From NCBI GenBank assembly GCA_026709335.1, contig JAPOTE010000107.1:1-60665 (forward strand): a stretch of 60,665 nucleotides of DNA, read 5' to 3'. Made by a program: the position numbers and the translations under genes. The notes beneath the pieces are model-generated. The model was not told where the DNA came from. It worked only from the letters and a program-made list of their open reading frames with translations, and ran no database searches. This document shows, piece after piece, positions 52,777 through 60,665 of this stretch (position 1 is its first letter; each line of letters starts with the position of its first letter). This stretch comes from Bacteroidota bacterium (GTDB lineage Bacteria; Bacteroidota; Rhodothermia; Rhodothermales; Bin80).

Positions 52777-54192
52777 ATGAATTCAAAAATTCCCGTATGC
52801 CTTGAAGTGGGTCGGAGTTACCGGCCAAAGGCAGAGTACAGCATCCGCATGTTACTTGGCTCGCTTGGTTTGGGTCCGATATTTAAGTCCCGCAGCGAGC
52901 TGAGTCGTGGAGGACTCTATTATGGGCATCATCCTGCCGGTCTTCATTCAGGAGTCACCGTATGCTCCTTTTCAAATAGAGCGGAAGAGTTTTTTGATCA
53001 CTCCACATCCTTGAACCCGACCTCGGTCAAATGGAGACATTACTCTGGCTACAATATTCCAATTCTGTTTTCATCTGAAAGGGGAGAAGACCTCGTCGCC
53101 TCTGCGTTCTATTGGTTATCGGGTTGGCAGGAGCATACTGTCCACAGCCGAGATCAGCATGGTCGTTTTCCTCATAAAGCATCACTACAGTCAGTACTTA
53201 ACACAACTCATCTCCCTGTTGTGGAGTTTTATCGAGACATTCTTCGAGAGAAGCTAGCTGTTGCTGAAGTCCATACAGAGCATAGAACCTGGTCAGGAAA
53301 AAACTGGGCATTCTGTCCAACGATTGATGTTGACTATCTCCGGCACTGGAGGCCGGGGATGATATACAGGGAAAAAGTTCTCTACTTCCTTCTCAATCAC
53401 CGCAAGGTGAATATGAGTCGGCGATGGCGTAGACTGTTTCAATTTATTAGAAGTTATTGCACACCCGGAGACGCATTTCAAATAGCGTTGAAAAGAATGC
53501 ATCGATTGATTCGAACTTATGGGAGTGCTACTGTATTTTTGAAGACAGCCGCTCATGGCCCGAATGATGTAAACTACAGACTGGATCAGATTTTTATACA
53601 GAATATTGTTCGTGAATTGCAATCAGATCATTTTGAAATCGGACTACATCCCAGCTATCATGCTTATTCTCATCCTAAGTACTTGCGTAAAGAGCGCCAT
53701 GCTCTTACAAAATTAGTTGGGATATCTCCGGTTAGCGTTCGCCAACATTTTCTACGATACGAGCCCGCAATTACTCCGCAGATACAGATGAGAGCAGGTT
53801 TCAGAATTGATTCATCTCTTGGATTTGCAGAATGCGCAGGATTTCGTAATGGAACATGCCTTCCGTTTTTGAAATTTGATTGCGCTAGGAATAAAGTCTT
53901 GGACCTCTGGGAAATACCTCTTCTACTTATGGATGGCGCACTCTTTAATCGACAGAAATATAATGTTGACGAAGCGGTCCAGAGAAGTGTTGAGTTACTC
54001 AAATTGTGCAAGAAATTCGGTGGAATAGGGGTAGTTTTATGGCATAATGTAATTGGAGAAGAAATGGACTATCCCGGATGGGCGGATCATTTTGAGCAAA
54101 TCATTAAATGGAGTAGCGAGCAAGATGCATATATTGGATCTTTAAGGGATACACTCGCTCTATGGACGGGCTATTCATATGATCAACGTTGA
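52777..54192 (+). CDS. Polysaccharide-deacetylase-like protein
   Basis: 471 residues. The N-terminal part has no known motif (YSIRMLLGSLGLGPIF). The second half has a NodB-like deacetylase plan: CPTIDVDYLRHW (metal Asp), FEIGLHPSYHAY (metal His pair), VSVRQHFLRYE and VVLWHNVIGEEMDYPGW near the end. This resembles the large polysaccharide deacetylases found in Bacteroidota glycan loci. The product may trim acetyl groups from an exopolysaccharide or O-antigen, but no glycosyltransferases are nearby. It lies just before mutS. Confidence 0.75.
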   Translation: MNSKIPVCLEVGRSYRPKAEYSIRMLLGSLGLGPIFKSRSELSRGGLYYGHHPAGLHSGVTVCSFSNRAEEFFDHSTSLNPTSVKWRHYSGYNIPILFSSERGEDLVASAFYWLSGWQEHTVHSRDQHGRFPHKASLQSVLNTTHLPVVEFYRDILREKLAVAEVHTEHRTWSGKNWAFCPTIDVDYLRHWRPGMIYREKVLYFLLNHRKVNMSRRWRRLFQFIRSYCTPGDAFQIALKRMHRLIRTYGSATVFLKTAAHGPNDVNYRLDQIFIQNIVRELQSDHFEIGLHPSYHAYSHPKYLRKERHALTKLVGISPVSVRQHFLRYEPAITPQIQMRAGFRIDSSLGFAECAGFRNGTCLPFLKFDCARNKVLDLWEIPLLLMDGALFNRQKYNVDEAVQRSVELLKLCKKFGGIGVVLWHNVIGEEMDYPGWADHFEQIIKWSSEQDAYIGSLRDTLALWTGYSYDQR

Positions 54193-54207
54193 GGTTTATC
54201 CTGATTG

Positions 54208-56769
54208 ATGCCGGAAATTAACAAAGGCCAGACACCGCTGATGCAACAGTATTACCGGATTAAAGGGGAAAATCCGGGAACTTTGCTGCTATTTCGCATG
54301 GGCGATTTTTATGAGACATTTGAAGATGATGCCGTGAAAGCGAGTGATGTTCTCGGAATTGTCTTGACAAAACGATCGAATGGTGCTGCCAGTACTGTAC
54401 CTCTGGCAGGATTTCCGCATCACGCACTTGAAAATCATCTCCCTAAATTGGTTGAGGCCGGACACAGGGTTGCAATTTGTGAACAGTTAGAGGATTCAAA
54501 GCAGTCCAAGTCACTGGTAAAACGAGATGTGACAGAAGTCGTCACTCCTGGAGTTTCACTAAGAGACAATATTCTTTCCCCCAAGCAGGCCAACTACCTG
54601 GTTGGAGTTCATTTTGGGAAGAAAAAGGTGGGAGTTTCCTACGCAGATATTTCAACGGGTGAGTTTGTAGTTACAGAAATAGAGTCTCTCCGACTTAAGA
54701 ATTTTTTACAGGGTATTGAGCCTTCAGAGATCCTAATTGATAAATCTGCCCGTGATTCTATACATGACCTCCGAAATCACGGGTATATTGTTACAACTCG
54801 CGAGGATTGGATTTTTGATTCTGATTTTGCCAATCTCACGCTGCTTGAACATTTTGGAACCCATTCCCTGAAGGGCTTTGGAGTATCCCATCTTCGTGAA
54901 GGAATTGTTGCAGCCGGGGTTGTTCTTCATTATTTGACCGAAACCCAACGGGGGAAGCCGGAACACATAAAAAAAATCCAGGGGCAGATGAATGAAGGAA
55001 CCATGCTCCTTGACCCTCAAACACTCAGAAATCTTGAATTGATTGCCCCGCTTCACGGCGATTCCAATACAATTACCTTGGTAGATCTTTTGGATCGTAC
55101 ATGTACTGCCATGGGTGCCAGAACTTTGAGAAGATGGCTCTTCCAGCCACTGCGTGATGTTGAGCGGATTAATCAAAGGCTCGATGCAGTTCAGACACTT
55201 GTCCAAAGCACAGACATTCGAAATAGTTTGAGTGAGCATCTAAAACAAATCTGTGATATTGAGCGAGTCGTTGCTCGTATATGCACCCAACGTGCGATTC
55301 CACGAGAACTACTTAGTCTAGGACTGGCACTGCGTCAAGTACCAAAAATCATCTCTCAACTCAATGAAACCGGCTGCCCGATATTAAATAAACTGGCCAA
55401 CTCTCTGGATCCTTGCCCCGAGGTTGAAGCCAAGATCTATCAGGCTTTGGACGAATCAGGAAAACAGATATTTCGATCGGGCTACAATCAAAAACTCGAC
55501 GAGCTCCTGCAAATCTCCAGTTCGGGAAAAAATTTCATTGAAACACTCCAGAAACGAGAAATAGAACGAACAGGAATTCCATCCCTCAAAGTGGGATATA
55601 ATAAAGTGTTCGGTTACTACCTTGAAATCACCAATGTTCATCGGGACAAAGTACCCCATGAGTATGTGCGTAAACAGACTCTAGTCAATGCCGAACGATA
55701 CATCACGGATGAATTAAAGGACTACGAAGAGCGTGTGCTCGGAGCAAAGGAGCAGATCGTAATCCTCGAGAATGAACTGTTACACATACTTCGGGCTCAT
55801 TTGGCTCTCAAATCGGAGCAACTTCAGGAACTGGGCGCAATAATTGCAGTTCTGGATTGTTTGACTGCTTTCTCCGATGTTGCTGTTCGAGAGAGGTATG
55901 TAAGACCTGAAATTAATGACTCCAGGCTGCTCAAAATTGTAGATGGCAGGCATCCTATCGTGGAGCAATCGCTCTCTGACTCATTTGTACCCAATTCGAT
56001 AGATATGGACCCGAATAAAAATCAAATCTATATCATTACGGGCCCGAATATGGCGGGTAAAAGTGTAGTTCTTCGCCAAGTTGGCCTAATCGTTTTAATG
56101 GCACAGGCCGGGTGCTTTGTGCCAGCAAAAGAAGCTGCAATTGGTATAGTTGATCGAATTTTCACTCGTGTTGGGGCATCGGATAATCTTGCAGCAGGGG
56201 AGAGCACTTTTCTTGTGGAGATGAACGAAACGGCGAACATCCTCAATAATGCTACTCAAAGTTCATTGATCCTATTGGATGAGGTGGGGCGAGGAACCAG
56301 TACATTTGATGGACTTTCGATTGCTTGGGCTTTGGTAGAGTACATCCACCAGAATGACAGTATTGCTGCAAGAACCCTGTTTGCAACTCACTATCATGAA
56401 CTTAATGCGCTGGAGGAACGATTGGAGAGAGTGCAGAATCACAGAATTCATGTTCAGGAACACAAAGGCAAATTGATTTTCTTGCGTAAACTGATTCGTG
56501 GTGGCGCAGATCATTCCTATGGGATTGAAGTAGCTCGCATGGCCGGATTGCCTTTAAAACTACTACACCGAGCAAAGAAAATTCTGCAAAAGCTTGAGGC
56601 AAAACAGACTGTTACTCAGGATAAACCTCTCATGGCTGAGTCTACTCAGATGTCACTTTTTGATGAACCAATACAGGATCCGCTACGAGATAAACTGCAG
56701 GAAATTGATCCGAATGAAATGACACCAATGCAGGCATTATTGTTCTTGTCCGAATTGAAAAAATTATAG
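54208..56769 (+). CDS. mutS: DNA mismatch repair protein MutS
   Basis: 853 residues from the ATG at 54208. Domain I starts TPLMQQYYRIKGENPGTLLLFRMGDFYETFEDD, with the mismatch-contacting F-x-E as FYETF. The ATPase has Walker A GPNMAGKS, Walker B LILLDEVGRGTSTFDG, and the ATHYHEL switch. A C-terminal segment MSLFDEPIQD precedes the end. It recognises mispairs and recruits MutL. purD follows 21 bases after the stop. Confidence 0.97.
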   Translation: MPEINKGQTPLMQQYYRIKGENPGTLLLFRMGDFYETFEDDAVKASDVLGIVLTKRSNGAASTVPLAGFPHHALENHLPKLVEAGHRVAICEQLEDSKQSKSLVKRDVTEVVTPGVSLRDNILSPKQANYLVGVHFGKKKVGVSYADISTGEFVVTEIESLRLKNFLQGIEPSEILIDKSARDSIHDLRNHGYIVTTREDWIFDSDFANLTLLEHFGTHSLKGFGVSHLREGIVAAGVVLHYLTETQRGKPEHIKKIQGQMNEGTMLLDPQTLRNLELIAPLHGDSNTITLVDLLDRTCTAMGARTLRRWLFQPLRDVERINQRLDAVQTLVQSTDIRNSLSEHLKQICDIERVVARICTQRAIPRELLSLGLALRQVPKIISQLNETGCPILNKLANSLDPCPEVEAKIYQALDESGKQIFRSGYNQKLDELLQISSSGKNFIETLQKREIERTGIPSLKVGYNKVFGYYLEITNVHRDKVPHEYVRKQTLVNAERYITDELKDYEERVLGAKEQIVILENELLHILRAHLALKSEQLQELGAIIAVLDCLTAFSDVAVRERYVRPEINDSRLLKIVDGRHPIVEQSLSDSFVPNSIDMDPNKNQIYIITGPNMAGKSVVLRQVGLIVLMAQAGCFVPAKEAAIGIVDRIFTRVGASDNLAAGESTFLVEMNETANILNNATQSSLILLDEVGRGTSTFDGLSIAWALVEYIHQNDSIAARTLFATHYHELNALEERLERVQNHRIHVQEHKGKLIFLRKLIRGGADHSYGIEVARMAGLPLKLLHRAKKILQKLEAKQTVTQDKPLMAESTQMSLFDEPIQDPLRDKLQEIDPNEMTPMQALLFLSELKKL

Positions 56770-56790
56770 ATCAACACACAGACTCTGAGA

Positions 56791-58050
56791 ATGCGAATCC
56801 TCATCATTGGAAGCGGTGGACGTGAGCATGCGCTGGCATGGATTCTGCGTAATGCGGATCACTTGTTTATTGCCCCAGGAAACCCGGGAACCCAGGAATA
56901 TGGAAAAAATATTCCGTTAAAAGTAACTGACACCAAAGGCATTGTATCATTTGCACGAGATGAAAACATTGACTTAGTTGTAGTGGGACCCGAAGTTCCA
57001 CTTGCAGATGGCATCGCCGATGCACTTGACGAGGGAGGGGTTGCGTGTTTTGGCCCATCTGCTGTTGCCGCTGAAATCGAAAGCAGTAAAGCATTTGCAA
57101 AATCATTCATGCAGCGCAATGGGATTCCCACTGCCGGTTGGAAATATTACGATGCTGATCAATTTCAAGATGCAAAGGCTTATGCACGTGAGTTGGGAAA
57201 ATGTGTTGTCAAAGCTTCTGGACTGGCAGCTGGTAAAGGAGCGATCATGTGTGAAAACAGCGCCGATTCGGAAAAGGCGTTGCATGAGTTCATGGTTCAG
57301 GGAAGCCTTGGGGTTGCCGGGAATGAGATCGTGATTGAAGAATGGATGGAGGGAGAAGAAGCGAGCGTATTCATTCTCACGGATGGGGATGATTACGTTT
57401 TGTTACATCCTGCACAGGATCATAAACGCATATTTGACAACGACAAGGGCCCTAACACTGGTGGAATGGGAGCATATGCTCCTGCTCCGATAATGACGCC
57501 GGAATTGTTAAGTACCACATGTAGAAGAATTATTGAACCAGTACTTGAGGGAATGGCGCGTGAGGGGAGACTCTACAAAGGATGCTTGTACGCAGGGCTT
57601 ATGATCACAGACCAAGGCCCCAAAGTAGTTGAATTTAATTGCAGATTTGGTGATCCCGAAGCTCAGGTCGTGTTACCGCTAATGGGAGAAGATCTCGTGG
57701 AAGCGTTTTTCTGTTCGGCAAATGGTGGGATTGGAAATCTTCGATTACCCAGTCCTTCAAAATCAGCTGCATGTGTTGTTCTGGCCAGTGATGGATACCC
57801 CGGGTCTTATGAGAAAGGTTTTACAATCACTGGCCTCAAGGCGGCCAGTGAAGTGCCGAAGTGCTTGGTATTTCATGCTGGCACGAAGTTAGAAGGGGAA
57901 GAAATTGTCACTGCAGGTGGACGTGTGCTTGGTGTGACAGCAATCAGTTCAACACTCCCGAAAGCAATTGAATCTGCCTATTTAGCGGCTGGTCTGATAG
58001 ATTTCAAAGGAAAGCATTTACGGCGAGATATTGGTTATCGTGCGTTATGA
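56791..58050 (+). CDS. purD: Phosphoribosylamine-glycine ligase
   Basis: 419 residues. The start IIGSGGREHALAW is the PurD hallmark; ATP-grasp motifs follow (VVKASGLAAGKGAIM, EEWMEGEEASVFILTDG) with KGPNTGGMGAYAPAP and VEFNCRFGDPEAQVVLPL. It makes GAR in the second step of purine synthesis. It overlaps the next gene by four bases, so the exported propeller protein is likely cotranscribed. Confidence 0.97.
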   Translation: MRILIIGSGGREHALAWILRNADHLFIAPGNPGTQEYGKNIPLKVTDTKGIVSFARDENIDLVVVGPEVPLADGIADALDEGGVACFGPSAVAAEIESSKAFAKSFMQRNGIPTAGWKYYDADQFQDAKAYARELGKCVVKASGLAAGKGAIMCENSADSEKALHEFMVQGSLGVAGNEIVIEEWMEGEEASVFILTDGDDYVLLHPAQDHKRIFDNDKGPNTGGMGAYAPAPIMTPELLSTTCRRIIEPVLEGMAREGRLYKGCLYAGLMITDQGPKVVEFNCRFGDPEAQVVLPLMGEDLVEAFFCSANGGIGNLRLPSPSKSAACVVLASDGYPGSYEKGFTITGLKAASEVPKCLVFHAGTKLEGEEIVTAGGRVLGVTAISSTLPKAIESAYLAAGLIDFKGKHLRRDIGYRAL

Positions 58051-58970
58051 CGCGAATGAAAAATACTCGAATAAACCTGTTGCTTTTGCTGATATTTCTC
58101 GCTTGGCAAGTAGAGGCTCAGGACACGTTACGTACGGGATTTGAGGTGATTACAGATATCTCTGATGCGCACTCTCTTGCAGTTGATTCAGAGGAGTTGA
58201 TTTATGTCGTAACGGCATCAGAATTAATTCAGCTTGACGTTCAAGGCACAATTAGAGCGCGTTTGGATGGTACGAGTACGGGGGCATTTGGAGAACTTTC
58301 TGATATTGATCCAGGTAATGGACTGATATGGGTCATTGCAGATGAAGAGAAAGGCTCTCTATTCAGATTTTCAAAAGAGTTATTGCATTTGGAGACTATT
58401 CGAGTGCCACGGGATATTCATGTAGAACTCGAGCGTTCTCCTCGCCTTGATTCGCAGGACGGGTTTTCCGTCGCACTTGGACAGCCGATCGCCGTTGCAA
58501 TAGGTGCATCAGGTGATTTATTTGCAATTGAGGCATCTTCTCAAAGTGTGTTGAAATGGGATGCCAGTAGGAGGTTGGAGCGTGTGATTGGGGATTTTGG
58601 AACAGGCGCAGGCCAACTCATAGAACCTGTGAGTATTGCAACAGATGCAACGTCACTCTATGTAGCTGACCGTGCGCTTGGTGCGATCAAAATCTATGAT
58701 TATTTCGGCGGGTACAAGCGGGATATCAAAACCGGTCAAGACCTAAACAATATTGCAGTGGTTGGAGAAGAGTTGTGGGTTATTTTTCCAGAGTCAATCC
58801 GAATTTACAGTACGCGGGGAAGTCTGTCCAGTCAGATTATGATAAAGCTTGATGCTCCATTGATTGCTGCTGTTGCTGTTTCCGATCATATGATTCTTCT
58901 GACTTCGGAACAACTATTACGGATATCTACACAGGACACATTTGTTAATCTCAACGATAGTAAAGAATGA
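58047..58970 (+). CDS. Exported protein with NHL/beta-propeller character
   Basis: 307 residues. A signal peptide (about 1-25, ending VEAQ) precedes repeated four-strand units: SLAVDSEELIYVVTASELIQLD, DIDPGNGLIWVIADEEKGSLFRF, PIAVAIGASGDLFAIEASSQSVLKW, FGTGAGQLIEPVSIATDATSL. The GxFGTGAGQL-PxxIA pattern is that of NHL repeats. It likely folds as a six-bladed propeller in the periplasm or cell surface and may bind a ligand. Its start overlaps the purD stop (ATGA). Function unknown. Confidence 0.75.
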   Translation: MTRMKNTRINLLLLLIFLAWQVEAQDTLRTGFEVITDISDAHSLAVDSEELIYVVTASELIQLDVQGTIRARLDGTSTGAFGELSDIDPGNGLIWVIADEEKGSLFRFSKELLHLETIRVPRDIHVELERSPRLDSQDGFSVALGQPIAVAIGASGDLFAIEASSQSVLKWDASRRLERVIGDFGTGAGQLIEPVSIATDATSLYVADRALGAIKIYDYFGGYKRDIKTGQDLNNIAVVGEELWVIFPESIRIYSTRGSLSSQIMIKLDAPLIAAVAVSDHMILLTSEQLLRISTQDTFVNLNDSKE

Positions 58971-59032
58971 AATTCAGTAGCTGACATGCAATGTGATGAG
59001 ATATGAGGGCATCTGGCGAACTGTGAAAAGAA

Positions 59033-60253
59033 CTACTGAATATTGATTGCCGTCTCATAGATCTCCATGTCAGCTTTACTCATGTCCAGTTTTAGTGCCA
59101 ATTCCTGCCAGTTTTTTATAGCATCTGCAACTTCATGCACGATATTTTTGGCGTCACCCGATTTCAGCGCAAAATAAGGGGCTGCTCTGTATGCAAGCTC
59201 TAAATCGGCTTCTGGACCTTCTTCAGAAATCCATGTAGTCAACTCACGGCTTTTTTTGTAGCTAGGCACTGGGTTCAGGTCATATGCAGGAGACAAATGC
59301 CATTGGTTATTATCCGCATACAGAAAGCCATGATTGCGCAGGTGATCATCAAGATTACTAACCATTACGTTGAATATAATTCGCCGCCAGAGTTCATGTA
59401 AATCGTTTGTCGGAGATATAGAATACATGCGGATGCATTCTGCAATGTCTGTGTAGGCCGCGGTGTCACCATCTTGGAGCCCCAATAGGCTCATGGCGGA
59501 CAGGAAGGGAATTCGCTCTTCGCGAACTCGGTCAAATCTCTGAATAAGGGCAACGGGGAGGCCTCCAACTATTTGAAGGTTACCCTTAGCAGCATTGATT
59601 CCTGCTTTCTCTGCGAGCAGAAGGGCAAGAATTTCTCCATGTGGAATGCTATAATCATCGCCTGGCTTGGGAAATTTGGCAATGGCCAACGCTCCCTTAC
59701 TGTTGAGCACAGCTGATTTTGGGCGAGCTCCGCCAAGAGGAGAACCTTCATTGAGTAGGAGTCTCAGGTCTTCAGCCGATTCCGTATTTGCTTGAATGGC
59801 CATCGCAGCATTTAAGAGAACAGGAAGCGAGATCAAAGGAGGAACGGTAAGCTGCCCAATATTATTCTGAAAATCAGATTCACCATCATATCTAAACCGG
59901 AGAGCCCCGACTCTGGTGTAATCGTTTAGTGCCAGCAAATAATCTACCTCTGAGAGTCTTCGTTTGTCTCCTATTTTCTGAAATGCACGACGAATTAGCT
60001 GTCGCCCCCATCGGTCAGGTGCACAGTCCCTGATTGCACCTGGCAACGCAGTCTTTTGTGCGGTCCAGTAATGTTGTCGTATAGGAAGTTGCAAGTTCGC
60101 GGGATCAAGTGCAAATGCATCAGGATTCGATATCCATGTGTCAGAATATTCAAACAGTGAGCTTTGGCGACGTGTTTTTGCAAGATATCGGAGGCGCCCT
60201 ACAAGATGTGTCTTCCCAGCAAATTCCACATGAATTTCAACGACTTCACTCAT
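59033..60253 (-). CDS. hipA: HipA-family serine/threonine kinase toxin
   Basis: 406 residues from the ATG at 60253, four bases after the hipB stop. The N-terminal HipA domain begins MSEVVEIHVEFAG. The phosphate-binding loop GGARPKSAV is at about 174-182, with lysine K193 in IAKF. The catalytic site is NLDDHLRNHGF (N300, D302, D303), with the metal Asp in SPAYDLNP (D325). HipA phosphorylates a tRNA synthetase in E. coli and causes dormancy; the target here is not known. The kinase residues are intact. Confidence 0.9.
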   Translation of the reverse strand: MSEVVEIHVEFAGKTHLVGRLRYLAKTRRQSSLFEYSDTWISNPDAFALDPANLQLPIRQHYWTAQKTALPGAIRDCAPDRWGRQLIRRAFQKIGDKRRLSEVDYLLALNDYTRVGALRFRYDGESDFQNNIGQLTVPPLISLPVLLNAAMAIQANTESAEDLRLLLNEGSPLGGARPKSAVLNSKGALAIAKFPKPGDDYSIPHGEILALLLAEKAGINAAKGNLQIVGGLPVALIQRFDRVREERIPFLSAMSLLGLQDGDTAAYTDIAECIRMYSISPTNDLHELWRRIIFNVMVSNLDDHLRNHGFLYADNNQWHLSPAYDLNPVPSYKKSRELTTWISEEGPEADLELAYRAAPYFALKSGDAKNIVHEVADAIKNWQELALKLDMSKADMEIYETAINIQ

Positions 60254-60257
60254 GGTT

Positions 60258-60587
60258 TCACACTCTGATTTGACTTCCAGGTCTGATGCGCCTTGGAAGT
60301 CTGTCTTCATCTAGATCCAGCCCGAGTGTATCGTTCTCTCGATCGGCAATTTGCCCCAGGTTTTTGGACAATCCCAAGACTGCCAACACAGAGAGATAGG
60401 CACCCATCGAAACCGTTGGATCGCCCTTCTCTATTCGAGTGAAAGTGCTACGACTCAAGAAAGCACGTTCTGCCATAGAAGCCGCTGTGATACGCCGCTT
60501 TTTGCGCGCAATAGTAATGTCGGCCCCTAATTTCGTTAAGGATTTACGAGCAGAGACAGGAAGTGTTGAGGTCGAAAGTGATTTCAT
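60258..60587 (-). CDS. hipB: HipB-like XRE-family antitoxin/repressor
   Basis: 109 residues. A helix-turn-helix of the XRE type (about 19-75) is visible: LGADITIARKKRRITAASMAERAFLSRSTFTRIEKGDPTVSMGAYLSVLAVLGL. The C-terminal tail is charged (DRENDTLGLDLDEDRLPRRIRPGSQ). It precedes hipA by four bases and should bind HipA and repress the operon through the AT-rich palindromes just upstream. Confidence 0.88.
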   Translation of the reverse strand: MKSLSTSTLPVSARKSLTKLGADITIARKKRRITAASMAERAFLSRSTFTRIEKGDPTVSMGAYLSVLAVLGLSKNLGQIADRENDTLGLDLDEDRLPRRIRPGSQIRV

Positions 60588-60665
60588 TATGTCTTATTTA
60601 TAAGGTTTTATACGATATAATTAATTATATATAAATCACTAAGTTTCTGTTGCTTTCGCACAGAA
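60588..60665 (-). promoter_or_regulatory. hipBA promoter with palindromic operator candidates
   Basis: An AT-rich stretch upstream of hipB contains a perfect 16-bp palindrome ATATAATTAATTATAT (60615-60630) and a second inverted repeat TATAA-N4-TTATA (60599-60612). On the minus strand TATAAT-like sequence falls inside the palindrome, so a bound repressor would cover the -10 box. This fits autorepression by HipB. The window ends here. Confidence 0.55.

Overview
The window looks like a chromosomal segment of a Gram-negative member of the Bacteroidota/Rhodothermota side of the FCB group. The evidence is: type IX secretion genes (PorU, PorV) with a cargo protein carrying the matching C-terminal sorting domain, a long RpoC (1440 aa), a DUF5683 protein, many signal-peptide plus beta-barrel proteins, and start codons that mostly lack a Shine-Dalgarno sequence. 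The exact genus cannot be read from the sequence alone. No rRNA, insertion sequence, prophage or CRISPR array was seen.

Layout. 1-11.7 kb: the classic tuf / tRNA-Trp / secE / nusG / rplK-rplA-rplJ-rplL / rpoB-rpoC transcription-translation cluster, with RNA hairpins between rplJ, rplL and rpoB. 11.7-18.3 kb: single genes, namely an NCS2 nucleobase permease fused to an ATPase-like tail, a MOSC protein, an HNH nuclease, a small membrane protein, the molybdenum enzyme MsrP and a methyltransferase. 18.3-20.6 kb: gap-pgk glycolytic operon on the minus strand. 21.1-25.1 kb: a tight plus-strand operon (TPR membrane protein, sigma-54 response regulator, outer-membrane protein, LolD ATPase). 25.2-29.2 kb: nadA, a minus-strand outer-membrane protein, a LON-domain protein and a metallo-beta-lactamase-fold hydrolase. 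29.3-41.4 kb: a type IX secretion block (PorU sortase, PorV, a cargo protein that is a dead M6 metalloprotease, a large peptidase/propeller/barrel protein and a membrane thioredoxin). 41.5-45.3 kb: a frameshifted FkbM methyltransferase, a 670-base gap, a DUF5683 protein, a dicarboxylate/amino-acid symporter and tRNA-Arg. 45.3-51.3 kb: a packed housekeeping operon (CPBP protease-DUF2007, cdsA, a small conserved membrane protein, mutL, tilS, hpt). 51.4-59.0 kb: an HD phosphohydrolase, a polysaccharide-deacetylase-like protein, mutS, purD and a propeller protein. 59.0-60.7 kb: a HipA/HipB kinase-toxin module with an AT-rich palindromic promoter.

How the genes relate. The core is informational: transcription, ribosome, mismatch repair, tRNA modification and purine salvage/synthesis. 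The distinctive part is envelope biology: sorting and anchoring of surface proteins by the type IX system, lipoprotein release, and several uncharacterised outer-membrane proteins.

The most notable observations are: five to six tandem 11-residue repeats inside RpoB; an M6 protease whose zinc motif is completely replaced but which keeps its sorting tail; an intact gluzincin peptidase joined to a propeller and an outer-membrane barrel in one chain; a permease-ATPase-like fusion; a clear frameshift in the FkbM gene; and a MutL lacking endonuclease motifs. No wholly new multi-gene defence or mobile system could be demonstrated. The best candidate for an under-described system is the type IX block at 29.3-41.4 kb.
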